A stretch of DNA of 64,000 nucleotides from Parvibaculum sp. (GCA_031291615.1 JARLIS010000005.1:25093-89092); one strand, 5' to 3'; shown: positions 32,480-41,479, counted from the stretch's first letter. Notes: generated by a model from the sequence alone, not told the origin. Numbers and translations: made by a program.

Positions 32480-33040
32480 TTACGGCTCCAGCTCGCTGTC
32501 CCAGTAGAGATAATCCTGCCAGCTCTCATGCAGATAGTTCGGCGGAAACAGCCGGCCGTTCTTGTGCAGGTCGCTGACCGTCGGACGATAGGGCTTTTGC
32601 AGCGGAAACATTTCCGCCTGCTCGGGCATCTTGCCGCCCTTCCGGAGATTGCAGGGCGCGCAGGCGGTGACCACGTTGATCCATGTCGTCTGGCCGCCGC
32701 GCGAGCGCGGGATCACGTGATCGAATGTGAGGTCGTGGCGCTCGCCGCAATACTGGCAGGCGAAGCGGTCGCGCAGAAAAAGATTGAACCGCGTGAAGGC
32801 GGGAAAGCGCGCCGGCTTCACATAGGATTTGAGCGAGACGACGCTCGGCAGCTTCATTTCGAAACTGGGCGAGCGCACGAAGGTCTCGTAGCTCGATACG
32901 ATGTTCACACGATCGAGGAACACGGCCTTGATGGCGTCCTGCCATGACCAGAGCGAAAGAGGGTAATAGCTGAGCGGCCTGTAATCCGCATTCAGCACCA
33001 GCGCCGGACAGCTATCCGGATTCGCAAACGATCCGTGCAC
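32480..33040 (-). CDS. HNH endonuclease family protein
   Basis: A 186-residue HNH protein. The zinc/HNH core has CQYCGERHDLTFDHVIPRSR, then GGQTTWINVVTACAPCNLRK. This is the CxxC-DHVxPxSxGG-N-CxxCN layout. The N-terminus ALVLNADYRPLSYYPLSLWS is typical of a widely conserved chromosomal HNH group, not of restriction systems. AGGAGGACAAGGTGC precedes the ATG. Function is not established; DNA repair or nucleic-acid processing is a guess. It is convergent with coq7. Confidence 0.88.
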   Translation of the reverse strand: MHGSFANPDSCPALVLNADYRPLSYYPLSLWSWQDAIKAVFLDRVNIVSSYETFVRSPSFEMKLPSVVSLKSYVKPARFPAFTRFNLFLRDRFACQYCGERHDLTFDHVIPRSRGGQTTWINVVTACAPCNLRKGGKMPEQAEMFPLQKPYRPTVSDLHKNGRLFPPNYLHESWQDYLYWDSELEP

Positions 33041-33165
33041 CTTGTCCTCCTGAAGAGGTGCGCCTTGCCATCGCCGCCCTCACCGTACTTTCGCAAAGAA
33101 TACTATATCTGGTGCGACGACATTGTGAAGCCACCCCCCTTTGAAACCGCTGCCCGGCGGGGGGT

Positions 33166-33837
33166 TCAGGCGCCCGCGGCGACGCCCGGAACGGCCGCAA
33201 AGGCATCCCGGAGGAAGCGCCCGCCGATCTCGAGCCCGGCCGGGTCTATGCCATGGCCGACGTCATGGCTGACATGCCACTGGACGGCGACCCCGGCATC
33301 GCCAAGGGCCCGGACCGCCTCATGCATCCGCGAAACCGGCAGCATCTCGTCGGCGTCGCCATGCACCATCAGCACGGGCGGGCGGACCTTGATCTCCCCC
33401 TTGAGCCGGTCGGGCCCGGCCAGCGCCCCCGAATATCCGACGATGGCCGCGGGCGCGACGGCGCGGCGAAGCCCCACATGAAGCGACATGATCGTCCCCT
33501 GGCTGAAGCCGACCAGCGCAAGGCGCGAGGCGTCGAGGCCATGGAGCCGAAGCTGTTCGTCGATGAAGCCGTTGAGGACGGGAGCGGCGCTTTCGACGCC
33601 CCGCATCAGCTCGGCCGGGTCGAGCCGCGAGATCGGAAACCACTGATAGCCGAAACCGGCATCGCAGCGCTCCGGCGCATTGGGCGCGATGAAGGCGGCG
33701 TCGGGCAGCAACCGCTGCCAATGCGGCGCAAGACCGATCAGGTCGTTGCCGTCGGCGCCATAGCCGTGACAGAGAATGACGAGTTGCCGCGCGGTGCCGC
33801 TCGCCGCCGGTATCGACGGGCCTGAAATCTTCGCCAT
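33166..33837 (-). CDS. Alpha/beta hydrolase, phospholipase/carboxylesterase type (YpfH-like)
   Basis: A 223-residue esterase. The oxyanion region is LVILCHGYGADGNDLIGLAP, the nucleophile elbow is VGFSQG, the Asp is in MVHGDADEMLPV and the His is in HDVGHGIDP. Small size without a lid domain fits the carboxylesterase/acyl-protein thioesterase group. AGGAGAGCGCC precedes ATG 33837; frames further upstream are antisense to gluQ. No signal peptide, hence cytoplasmic. It is divergent from gluQ with about 60 bp between. Confidence 0.88.
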   Translation of the reverse strand: MAKISGPSIPAASGTARQLVILCHGYGADGNDLIGLAPHWQRLLPDAAFIAPNAPERCDAGFGYQWFPISRLDPAELMRGVESAAPVLNGFIDEQLRLHGLDASRLALVGFSQGTIMSLHVGLRRAVAPAAIVGYSGALAGPDRLKGEIKVRPPVLMVHGDADEMLPVSRMHEAVRALGDAGVAVQWHVSHDVGHGIDPAGLEIGGRFLRDAFAAVPGVAAGA

Positions 33838-33896
33838 GCAGGCGCTCTCCTGAGATATAAGGTCGGTGAAGTTTAGGCCGGTCAGCGGAGCTTTCA

Positions 33897-34793
33897 ATGC
33901 CGGATGAGAGAGGCGAAGTGATCCGCTTCGCGCCGAGCCCCAATGGCTGGCTGCATCTCGGCCACGCCTATTCCGCCCTCTTCGCCTTCGAGACGGCGAA
34001 ACGCCTCGGCGGCCGCTTTCTCCTGCGCATCGAGGATATCGATATCGGCCGCTGCCGCCCGGAATACGAGCAGGGCATCTATGACGACCTCGCCTGGCTC
34101 GGCGTCGAGTGGGAGCGCCCGGTGCGCCGCCAGTCCGAACATTTCGCCGACTATGAGCGCGCCCTGAAGCGCCTGCGCGACATGGGCCTCGCCTATCCCT
34201 GCTTCGCGACCCGCAAGGAAATAACCGATGCGATCGAGGCATCGGGCGTCGGTCTCGCGCGCTGGCCGGTCGATCCCGATGGCGCGCCGCTCTATCCCGG
34301 CCTCTACAAGGACATTCCCCGCGCCGAACTCAATCGCCTGATGTGGGAAGGCCGCACCTATGCCTGGCGTCTCGACATGGAAAAGGCGCTTGCCCGCGCC
34401 GAGGAGATGAATGGCGGGCCGCTGACATTCGAGGAGACGGGCGAAGGCCCGCGCGGCGAAAAAGGACTGCTCCCCATCGACCCGATGCGCTTCGGCGATG
34501 TCGTCATCGCGCGCAAGGACGTGCCGACAAGCTACCACCTTGCCGTGACCGTCGACGATGCGATCCAGCAGGTGACGATGGTGACGCGCGGACAGGATCT
34601 CTTTCCCGCCACCTATGTTCATCGCGTCTTGCAGGTGCTGCTCGGCCTGCCCGCGCCGCGCTACCGCCACCATGCGCTCATCCGCGACGAGAGCGGACGG
34701 CGCCTGTCGAAAAGCGCGAAGGACATGGGCCTGCGGGAACTGCGGGCGCAAGGCCTCGCGCCGGCGGACATCCGGCGCATGATCGGTCTCTAG
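33897..34793 (+). CDS. gluQ: Glutamyl-queuosine tRNA(Asp) synthetase
   Basis: A 298-residue truncated glutamyl-tRNA synthetase that charges Glu onto queuosine-34 of tRNA-Asp. HIGH is HLGH in RFAPSPNGWLHLGHAYSA; KMSKS is RRLSKSAKD near the end. DIDIGRCRPEYEQGIYDDL replaces the usual DTD loop. The anticodon-binding domain is absent, as in GluQ-RS. The four-Cys zinc site of E. coli YadB is not present (only YPCF), as in some alphaproteobacterial members. GGAGCTTTCA precedes the ATG. Confidence 0.92.
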   Translation: MPDERGEVIRFAPSPNGWLHLGHAYSALFAFETAKRLGGRFLLRIEDIDIGRCRPEYEQGIYDDLAWLGVEWERPVRRQSEHFADYERALKRLRDMGLAYPCFATRKEITDAIEASGVGLARWPVDPDGAPLYPGLYKDIPRAELNRLMWEGRTYAWRLDMEKALARAEEMNGGPLTFEETGEGPRGEKGLLPIDPMRFGDVVIARKDVPTSYHLAVTVDDAIQQVTMVTRGQDLFPATYVHRVLQVLLGLPAPRYRHHALIRDESGRRLSKSAKDMGLRELRAQGLAPADIRRMIGL

Positions 34794-34842
34794 CGCCGCC
34801 GCCTCTGGCCTGCTTCCTGCTTCATTCCAACCGATGACGGAA

Positions 34843-34865
34843 TTGCGTCCCGAACGGGGACGCAA
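34843..34865 (+). terminator. Perfect 9-bp hairpin after gluQ
   Basis: TTGCGTCCC, loop GAACG, GGGACGCAA. There is no T run directly after it (ACCCGCGTCCTTTT), so it may be a weak terminator or an RNA stability element. It lies 26 bp before the acyltransferase ATG. Confidence 0.5.
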
Positions 34866-34890
34866 ACCCGCGTCCTTTTGAGGTTGGTTA

Positions 34891-35916
34891 ATGACTGCGA
34901 CGAAGCCGCGCGTGAACTGGGTCGATGCCGTGAAGGGTCTCACGATCATTCTGGTCGTGATGAAGCACGCAACCTATGGCGACTACGTGGCGCTGCATTC
35001 GATGCCCTTTTTCTTCAACTACCTCTGCGAATTCACGATCCCCTTCCGCATGCCGCTCTTTTTTCTCGTCGCCGGGCTCTTTGCCGAGAAGGCGCTGAGA
35101 AGCGAGCGGCGCGACTTCATCGACAGCAAGATCCTGCACTTCGCCTATTTCTATCTGCTCTGGTCGCTGATCCAGATCGGCATCAAATTCGCGCTGCCGG
35201 GCGAAGGCGCATGGACGATCACCTGGAAGGATTTCGCGCTCATTCCGCTGGAGCCCTTCGGCCTTCTCTGGTTCATCTATGCGCTGGCGATCTTCTTCGT
35301 GACGATGCGCCTTGCGCGCGATCTGCCGAAGGTTGCCGTCGTCGCCTTCGCCCTCGCGCTCTACCTCGCCAAAATCAATACGGGCTGGACCCTGCCCGAT
35401 GAATTCGCGCGGCGCTTCATCTTTTTCGTGTCCGGCGTCTACGCATCGCCCTTCATCTTCCGCATGGCGAGCTGGGCAATCGCCGATATGGGCCGCGGCC
35501 TCGCAATCGGCATTCTGCTGTTCGCGGGCGTCGGCCTCATCGTCTTCAATGGCCTTGGCGATATTCGTGGTCTCGAACTGCTGACGGGCTTCATGGGCGC
35601 GGCGGGCACGATCATGCTCGTCGCAATCCTCGCCGCGCGCGGATGGGCAAGACCCCTTACCTATGTCGGCGCGCGCTCGCTTTACGTTTTCCTCGCCTTC
35701 TTCCTGCCCATGGCGGCGACGCGCATCGCGCTGGTGCGCCTCGGCTTCGAGAATGGCGACGCCGTGACGCTGATCGTGCTCGCCATGGCGATTGCCATGC
35801 CGCTTCTTGCTTTCCGCATTCTGGAGCACTCGCCTCTGTCTTTCCTCTTCGTCCGGCCGCAAGCCTTCCGCCTGCATGCGACGCGGCGCAACGCGGAAGC
35901 GACCGCCTCCGCCTGA
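34891..35916 (+). CDS. Membrane acyltransferase, family 3-like, copy 1
   Basis: A 341-residue polytopic protein of the acyltransferase-3 fold. The N-terminal WVDAVKGLTIILVVMKHATY has the conserved Asp-xxKG/His arrangement, followed by FRMPLFFLVAGLFAEKAL and FLLWFIYALAIFF. About 10 hydrophobic segments follow. Family members O-acylate polysaccharides or lipids with acetyl or succinyl groups. TTGAGGTTGGTTA precedes the ATG. The next gene is a clear paralog (same VGARSLYVF and LPMAATRI blocks). Target polymer unknown. Confidence 0.85.
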   Translation: MTATKPRVNWVDAVKGLTIILVVMKHATYGDYVALHSMPFFFNYLCEFTIPFRMPLFFLVAGLFAEKALRSERRDFIDSKILHFAYFYLLWSLIQIGIKFALPGEGAWTITWKDFALIPLEPFGLLWFIYALAIFFVTMRLARDLPKVAVVAFALALYLAKINTGWTLPDEFARRFIFFVSGVYASPFIFRMASWAIADMGRGLAIGILLFAGVGLIVFNGLGDIRGLELLTGFMGAAGTIMLVAILAARGWARPLTYVGARSLYVFLAFFLPMAATRIALVRLGFENGDAVTLIVLAMAIAMPLLAFRILEHSPLSFLFVRPQAFRLHATRRNAEATASA

Positions 35917-35962
35917 CATGGAGCCGCTGGCCCGAAACCTGCTCGGTCATTTGCAAACAGGC

Positions 35963-35984
35963 GGAACGCGTTCCTTTTGGAACG
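35963..35984. repeat. Nested palindromes between the two acyltransferase genes
   Basis: GGAACGCGTTCC (35963-35974) is a perfect 12-bp palindrome, and its right arm CGTTCC also pairs with GGAACG after TTTT (35969-35984). Three GGAAC(G) half-sites in 22 bp could be an operator or alternate hairpins between the paralogs. Confidence 0.45.
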
Positions 35985-36018
35985 GTTGCCGCTCCATTCC
36001 GAGCCAGAGAGCCCCCCT

Positions 36019-37065
36019 ATGGCCGATACCGAGACATTAACCAAGAGCCGCCTGGACTGGGTCGACGCCGACAAGGGCCTGTCGATCATTCTCGTCGTCG
36101 CCCGCCATACGGCCTATGGCGTCGCCGCTTCGCTCGGCCATATGCCGCTCGTCTTCGGCCTCATCTCGACGCTGTCGATGCCCTACCGCATGCCGCTCTT
36201 CTTCATCGTTGCCGGCCTCTTCGCCGCCAATGCGCTGAAGCGGCCCTTGCGCGAATTCCTCGACAAGAAGCTCGTCCACTTCGCCTATTTCTATTTCCTC
36301 TGGTCGGCCATCCAGATCGGCGTGAAGCTCGCTCTGCCCGGCGGCAATCACGAAGTCGGGCTGAAGGACCTGCTGCTCGCGCCCATCGAACCTTTCGGCG
36401 TGCTCTGGTTCATCTATGCGCTGCCGCTTTTCTTCATGGCGATGCGCCTCTTGCGCAATGCGCCGAAGCCGCTCGTCCTCGGCATCGCTCTTGCGCTTTA
36501 TTTCGCCCGCATCGACACGGGCTGGACCGTGCCTGACGAAGGCGCGCTGCGCTTCGTCTTCTTCGTCGGCGGCGTCTATGGCGCACCTTATGTCTTCCAG
36601 ATCGCAGACTGGGCCCGCGCCAATGCGCTGCGCGCAACGCTGATGGGCGCGATCACGCTTCTCTCCGTCGGCGTCATCGCGCTCACCGAACTGATCGGCA
36701 TCCGCGCGATCGAGCTTCTCGCGGGCGTCGCGGGCTCGATCGGCTCCGTCATGCTGGTGAGCGTCGCCGCCTCGAAGGGCCTGACAAGCTGGCTCTCCTA
36801 TCTCGGCGCGCGTTCGCTCTATGTCTTCGTCGCTTTCTTCCTGCCCATGGCGGCGACGCGCATCGTGCTGGTAAAGCTTGGGCTCGAGAACGGCGACCTC
36901 ATCACCTTCGCCTCCGTGCTCCTCGGCGTGACGCTGCCGCTCGTCGCCGAACGCCTCATCAAGGGAACGCCGCTCGGCTTCCTTTTCGCCCGGCCTGAAT
37001 TTCTGAAACTTGTCCGGGCAAAACCCGCTGCGCGCGGAAAGCCCGCCCTCGCCCTTGTCGGCTGA
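36019..37065 (+). CDS. Membrane acyltransferase, family 3-like, copy 2
   Basis: A 348-residue paralog of the preceding gene: WVDADKGLSIILVVARHTAY, YRMPLFFIVAGLFAANAL, HFAYFYFLWSAIQIGVKLAL, VLWFIYALPLFFMAMRLL and FLPMAATRIVLVKLGLENGD align with copy 1 along the whole length. The start ATG 36019 follows CAGAGAG; the frame extends 14 codons upstream without a better site. The 102-bp gap holds the GGAAC palindromes. Two copies may modify different sugars or act as a pair. It is convergent with the vWA operon three bases on. Confidence 0.85.
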   Translation: MADTETLTKSRLDWVDADKGLSIILVVARHTAYGVAASLGHMPLVFGLISTLSMPYRMPLFFIVAGLFAANALKRPLREFLDKKLVHFAYFYFLWSAIQIGVKLALPGGNHEVGLKDLLLAPIEPFGVLWFIYALPLFFMAMRLLRNAPKPLVLGIALALYFARIDTGWTVPDEGALRFVFFVGGVYGAPYVFQIADWARANALRATLMGAITLLSVGVIALTELIGIRAIELLAGVAGSIGSVMLVSVAASKGLTSWLSYLGARSLYVFVAFFLPMAATRIVLVKLGLENGDLITFASVLLGVTLPLVAERLIKGTPLGFLFARPEFLKLVRAKPAARGKPALALVG

Positions 37066-37068
37066 CCT

Positions 37069-37749
37069 CTACCAGTCGTAGAGGCCGACATAGCGGCTGA
37101 AGCCCGCCTTCTCGGCGTATCGCTTCCATTCCCTGTTGAGATGGACGGTCGCCGAAGGACTGCCGCTGCCCTGCCCGATGCCGAGGATCAGCAGTTCGTC
37201 GCAGCCCGCAAAATCGGCGGAGACAGGCGGCGGCAGATGTCCGCCATGCCGCGTCAGCGTCCCATATTCCGAATCCTCGAAACCGTCCGTCGCAAGGATC
37301 ACGCGCACATCGCTTCTGCGGCAATCGACGACCGGGGCCATGGTGTCGAGAAAGGCGACGATATTGGTCATGCCCTGCGCCTTGAGCTTGCCGTCGCGCA
37401 CCAGCGCCGGCATATGCGCGATCAGCTCCGCCACGCCTTGCGCCACCGCTTGCGGCTTCGCATGGGATGAAATCACCTGATCGACCTTGAGCCCGTTCTC
37501 CCGGCCGCTATAGCTGCCGAAGGTCCGCACCATGACGCGGCTTCGGAGCGGCAGCGCCAGAATCTCCTGCGCCACGCGCGCGCCGACGCGGGCCGCATAG
37601 CCCTCGTCCTTGATGAGCGGATTGCTGAGCGACAGATCGAGCCCGACGACAATCGTCTGCGGCGGGGGCGGCGCATCCTCCGCATGAGCGGCGCTCGCCG
37701 AAACCAAGGCAAGCGCAACGAAGCCCGCAAGGATGGAGCGGCGGCGCAT
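37069..37749 (-). CDS. Exported von Willebrand factor A-domain protein
   Basis: A 226-residue protein with a signal peptide (RRRSILAGFVALALVSASAA, cleavage near AHA/ED) and a vWA domain. The MIDAS motif DLSLS is in IVVGLDLSLSNPL, with a likely Thr in GMTNIVAFLDTMAP and Asp in VILATDGFEDS. A Cys pair (VVDCRRSD, FAGCDELL) could form a disulfide. It ends a three-gene operon (39155 to 37069) after a membrane protein and a coiled-coil protein. A metal-dependent binding role in the periplasm is inferred; no known system matches this trio. Confidence 0.78.
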   Translation of the reverse strand: MRRRSILAGFVALALVSASAAHAEDAPPPPQTIVVGLDLSLSNPLIKDEGYAARVGARVAQEILALPLRSRVMVRTFGSYSGRENGLKVDQVISSHAKPQAVAQGVAELIAHMPALVRDGKLKAQGMTNIVAFLDTMAPVVDCRRSDVRVILATDGFEDSEYGTLTRHGGHLPPPVSADFAGCDELLILGIGQGSGSPSATVHLNREWKRYAEKAGFSRYVGLYDW

Positions 37750-37754
37750 ATGGA

Positions 37755-38849
37755 TCACTCGGCCGCGCGCTCGATCGGGATGACGCGACGTGCGCCGGGA
37801 GCCGGCGGCAGCAACTCGCCCATCGGTTCGCGAATGCCGCCGAAAGCCGTCGGCCCCGCCTTCATGGCGTTGCGCGAACGGCGCTCCCACCATTCGTCGA
37901 ACAGCTTCTCATAGCGTTTGACATCGCGCGAGGCGTCGCAGGCCTTCAGCCGGTCGAGCTGGCCGGAGCCCGAAGCCGCGGCATCGCGCCGGCCGAGAAG
38001 CCCGCGCGAGGGGGAGGGTGCGGAAAATACTTTGCGCGCTTCGTCGAGACCCTGCTCATAGGCGCGGCATTCGCGCATGAGACCCGTCCAGAGAAGATGG
38101 CGGCGATTTTCCTGACCTTCCATTTCGGAAAGCCTGTGGCGGTTCGCATCATATTCCGCTTCGAGAGCGGCGAGCCGCGCCATGTCCTGCTTGCGCTGCG
38201 AGAAATCGCGGGCGAGCACGATGCGGCGAAGCCTGTCGCCCGCAAAATGAATGCAGAGCGCGGCGACGCCCGTGACGACGAGGAAGACGACGCCGAGCGA
38301 GCCGAGCCAGAGGATCGGCTGCCACGTCCGCACCGTGTCGAGTTCCGCCGCCGTGCGCGCCGTATCGCCTGCCGCCGGCGCGGCGATGCCGAGGCCGTTG
38401 AGCGCCGAGCCGAGCGAAGAGCCGACATCGCCCGAGCCCGTCGCCGCAAGACCGTTCGGCAGCGACATGGTGGCGAGCAGGAAGCCGACGCCCATCAGCA
38501 TGACGAGCGCGAGCACGAAGACGATGCGCACGAAAGCCGCGCGGCCGAAGCGGCCCATATGGTCGTAGAGAATATGCGCGGCGATGGTGGCGAAAAGCAC
38601 CTGCATCGACTTGAAGGCGACCGACGTCGCCAGCGTGCCCGGCAATTCGAGAAATTCATTGGCGAGCGCGCGCGTCCAGAATTCGCTGACGATCATGTAG
38701 TCGACAAGGATCGCGCCGAGCGACACGAGCCCGAAGACGAGAAAGGCCCCGAAATGGAGAACGGCGAAGCGCGCCTCGCGCTCGCTCGTCACATAATTAT
38801 GCGCCATCTGGGCGCGGGCCTGTTCGGAGATGAGGCTGACGCTCGCCAT
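37755..38849 (-). CDS. Four-TM membrane protein of unknown function in vWA operon
   Basis: A 364-residue protein. TM segments lie at about 30-53, 78-98, 107-130 and 180-205. An Ala/Gly/Thr-rich periplasmic loop lies between TM3 and TM4. After TM4 come about 160 cytoplasmic residues with a heptad-like region (DFSQRKQDMARLAALEAEYD, then RLSEMEGQENRRHLL) and a Pro-rich end. No catalytic motif was recognised. It starts three bases after the upstream gene's stop and ends five bases before the vWA start codon. It probably anchors a complex of the operon's products. Confidence 0.72.
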   Translation of the reverse strand: MASVSLISEQARAQMAHNYVTSEREARFAVLHFGAFLVFGLVSLGAILVDYMIVSEFWTRALANEFLELPGTLATSVAFKSMQVLFATIAAHILYDHMGRFGRAAFVRIVFVLALVMLMGVGFLLATMSLPNGLAATGSGDVGSSLGSALNGLGIAAPAAGDTARTAAELDTVRTWQPILWLGSLGVVFLVVTGVAALCIHFAGDRLRRIVLARDFSQRKQDMARLAALEAEYDANRHRLSEMEGQENRRHLLWTGLMRECRAYEQGLDEARKVFSAPSPSRGLLGRRDAAASGSGQLDRLKACDASRDVKRYEKLFDEWWERRSRNAMKAGPTAFGGIREPMGELLPPAPGARRVIPIERAAE

Positions 38850-38852
38850 GGC

Positions 38853-39155
38853 TCAGGCCTTCCTGTTCGAGGAACGGCCGAACCAGCCGCGAGCCGGGGC
38901 TTCGGGTTCGACGGCAAGCGCCGCATGGCCTTCGAGCGGCGATGTCAGCCGCTTCGACAATTCGGCGATTTCGCGCTCCAGCGTTTCCTGCCTCGCCCGC
39001 GCGCGAGCAAGTTCCTCGGCATAGGCTTCGTCGAGTTCCGACAGGCGCGAAAAGACATGGAGGTCGGGCAGCGGCTCGGCGGCGCGGCCATAGTCCCGCG
39101 CGCTGTGCCCGGTCGCACTTCCGGCACCATTGAGACGATCGCTTGCCTGGTTCAT
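38853..39155 (-). CDS. Small coiled-coil protein, first gene of vWA operon
   Basis: A 100-residue soluble protein. Residues about 38-68 (RLSELDEAYAEELARARARQ, then ETLEREIAELSKRL) form a strong coiled coil. The flanks are low-complexity, and the last dozen residues are basic and aromatic (RGWFGRSSNRKA), possibly a membrane-contact tail. The stop lies three bases before the next start, so the genes are coupled. Family not recognised. Confidence 0.68.
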   Translation of the reverse strand: MNQASDRLNGAGSATGHSARDYGRAAEPLPDLHVFSRLSELDEAYAEELARARARQETLEREIAELSKRLTSPLEGHAALAVEPEAPARGWFGRSSNRKA

Positions 39156-39367
39156 CGCTGAAGCCCCGAGACGTTAAGCTCTGTTAACTCTAACACCGGA
39201 AAGGAAGGCCCGAGAAAGCCGCCGATACAAGGGAACGGGGAAAGGGAGGACGGCGGCGAAAGCACGCGGAACCACTCACACGTTCCAGACTGAAACGCCT
39301 TTGCGGCGGAAACATTATGGGAATATGGCGGGATTGGGGCGAGCCCGCTATCGAAGGCCCCGGTGGC

Positions 39368-41365
39368 TTACGCCGCCGCTTCTTTCGCCGGATCGACCAG
39401 CCGCACCACGTCTTCCATGATGTCGGTGATCTGGAAATCCTTGGGCGTATAGACGGCGGCGACGCCGGCGGCTTTGAGGCGTTCGGCGTCTTCGGGCGGA
39501 ATGATGCCGCCGACGACGACGGGAATGTCGATGCCCTCGTCCTTCAACCGCTTCATCACCTCGGCGACGAGCGCGACATGGCTGCCGGACAGGATCGAAA
39601 GCCCGAGCACATGCACCTCGCCGTTGACGGCCGCCTCCACGATCTCGGCGGGCGTGAGGCGGATGCCGTCGTAAACTACGTCCATGCCGCTGTCGCGCGC
39701 ACGGACGGCAATCTGTTCCGCGCCGTTCGAATGCCCGTCGAGGCCGGGCTTGCCGACGAGGAATTTGAGCCGCCGCCCGAGCCGGGCCGAGACGGCATCG
39801 ACGAGCCCGCGAACGTGGTCGAGTTCGGGCGCATTGTTGCGCGCCGATTTGGAGACGCCGGTCGGCGCGCGATACTCGCCGAAAATGCCGCGCAGCGCCG
39901 TGCCCCATTCACCGGTCGTGACGCCGGCTTTGGCGCAGGCGATGGAGGGCTCCATGATGTTGCGACCCTCTTTCGCCGCGCGACGAAGCTCGGCCAGCGC
40001 CGCTTCGACCGCTTTGGCGTCGCGCGTCGCACGCCACGCCTTGAGCCGCGCGATCTGGCCCGCCTCGACGCCTTCCTCGACCACCATGATCGAGCCTTCG
40101 CCCGTGGTCAGCGGCGAGGGCGCCGTTTCAATGTACTTGTTGACGCCGACGACCACCTGCTCGCCCGTCTCGATGGCCTGCAGCCGCGCCGAATTGGAGC
40201 TGACAAGCTGCTCCTTCATATAGGCGCTCTCGATGGCGGCAATCGCCCCGCCCATTTCCTCGATGCGGCGAAGCTCTTCGCGCGCTTCCGCCTTCAGCGC
40301 CTCGACCTTGGCGTCCATGACATGGCTGCCGTCGAAAATATCCTCATACTGAAGAAGGTCGGTCTCGAAGGCGAGTATCTGCTGGGCGCGAAGCGACCAT
40401 TGCTGGTCCCAGGGGCGCGGCAGGCCGAGCGCTTCGTTCCAGGCGGGAAGCTGCACGGCGCGCGCGCGGGCCTTCTTCGACAGCGTGACGGCGAGCATCT
40501 CGATCAGGATGCGGTAGACGTTGTTTTCCGGCTGCTGCTCGGTGAGGCCCAGCGAATTCACTTGTACGCCATAGCGGAAGCGGCGGAGCTTCGCGTCCTT
40601 GACACCGTAGCGATGCTCGCAGATCTCGTCCCAGAGATCGACGAAGGCGCGCATCTTGGCGATCTCGGTGATGAAGCGCACGCCCGCATTGACGAAGAAG
40701 GAAATGCGCCCGACGACCTGCGGAAATTCCGCTTCCGGCACCTGCCCGCTCGCCCTCACATGGTCGAGCAGCGCAACGGCATTGGCGAGCGCGAAGGCAA
40801 GCTCCTGCACCGGCGTCGCGCCCGCTTCCTGCAAATGATAGGAGCAGACATTCGTCGGGTTCCACTTCGGCACTTCCCGATAGGTATAGGAGACGATGTC
40901 GGTGATGAGCCGCATCGAGGGCTCGGGCGGAAAGACGTAAGTGCCGCGCGAGAGATATTCCTTGATGATGTCGTTCTGCACCGTGCCCTGGAGCTTGGCG
41001 CGGTCGGCGCCCTGCTCGTCCGCCACCGCGATGTAAAGCGCCAGCAGCCAGGCCGCCGTCGCATTGATCGTCATCGAGGTGTTCATCTTCTCGAGCGGAA
41101 TGTCGCGGAAGAGTTCGCGCATGTCGCCGATATGGCTCACCGGCACGCCCACCTTGCCGACCTCGCCCTGTGCCAGAACATGGTCGCTGTCATAGCCCGT
41201 CTGGGTCGGCAGATCGAAGGCGACGGAAAGGCCGGTCTGGCCGCGGGCGAGATTGGTGCGGTAAAGCTCGTTCGAGGCCTTGGCCGTCGAATGGCCCGCA
41301 TAGGTGCGGAAAATCCAGGGCTGGTCCTTCGCGCCCGCCGCCTTGCCGCCCTCGTCCTTGCTCAT
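39368..41365 (-). CDS. ecm: Ethylmalonyl-CoA mutase (MeaA-type, AdoCbl-dependent)
   Basis: A 665-residue single-chain acyl-CoA mutase converting (2R)-ethylmalonyl-CoA to (2S)-methylsuccinyl-CoA. The TIM-barrel part starts WIFRTYAGHSTAKASNELYR, with LSVAFDLPTQTGYDSDH. The C-terminal cobalamin domain has GKPGLDGHSNGAEQIA (DxHxxG) and GGIIPPEDAERLKAAGV. Length and the presence of ccr and mcd in the window favour Ecm over methylmalonyl-CoA mutase. AGAGG lies five bases before ATG 41365. The cobalamin adenosyltransferase at 53981 likely supplies its cofactor. Confidence 0.9.
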   Translation of the reverse strand: MSKDEGGKAAGAKDQPWIFRTYAGHSTAKASNELYRTNLARGQTGLSVAFDLPTQTGYDSDHVLAQGEVGKVGVPVSHIGDMRELFRDIPLEKMNTSMTINATAAWLLALYIAVADEQGADRAKLQGTVQNDIIKEYLSRGTYVFPPEPSMRLITDIVSYTYREVPKWNPTNVCSYHLQEAGATPVQELAFALANAVALLDHVRASGQVPEAEFPQVVGRISFFVNAGVRFITEIAKMRAFVDLWDEICEHRYGVKDAKLRRFRYGVQVNSLGLTEQQPENNVYRILIEMLAVTLSKKARARAVQLPAWNEALGLPRPWDQQWSLRAQQILAFETDLLQYEDIFDGSHVMDAKVEALKAEAREELRRIEEMGGAIAAIESAYMKEQLVSSNSARLQAIETGEQVVVGVNKYIETAPSPLTTGEGSIMVVEEGVEAGQIARLKAWRATRDAKAVEAALAELRRAAKEGRNIMEPSIACAKAGVTTGEWGTALRGIFGEYRAPTGVSKSARNNAPELDHVRGLVDAVSARLGRRLKFLVGKPGLDGHSNGAEQIAVRARDSGMDVVYDGIRLTPAEIVEAAVNGEVHVLGLSILSGSHVALVAEVMKRLKDEGIDIPVVVGGIIPPEDAERLKAAGVAAVYTPKDFQITDIMEDVVRLVDPAKEAAA

Positions 41366-41431
41366 GACTGCCTCTGAACCGTCTCCCGGAAAGAGGCCAT
41401 TATCACAGGCTTTGTTGCGCTGCAAAAGAGC

Positions 41432-41462
41432 AAAGGCCCGAACGGTTCCCCATCCGGACCTT
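41432..41462 (-). terminator. Terminator-like hairpin after the RcnB-like gene
   Basis: On the minus strand AAGGTCCG pairs with CGGGCCTT (one G-U) across a loop rich in G and A, followed by TGCTCTTTTGC. It lies just after the stop at 41480. Confidence 0.5.
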
Positions 41463-41479
41463 CGCCGCGTCTCAAGGCC

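Noticed and set aside
39317..41377. 686-codon plus-strand open frame opposite ethylmalonyl-CoA mutase
   Set aside because: The minus strand carries the complete mutase with its cobalamin motif; the opposite frame shows no domain or start signal.
41366..41479. Cobalamin riboswitch near the AdoCbl-dependent mutase
   Set aside because: The short gap contains only a ribosome-binding region and a terminator hairpin of the neighbour; no B12-box-like sequence was seen.
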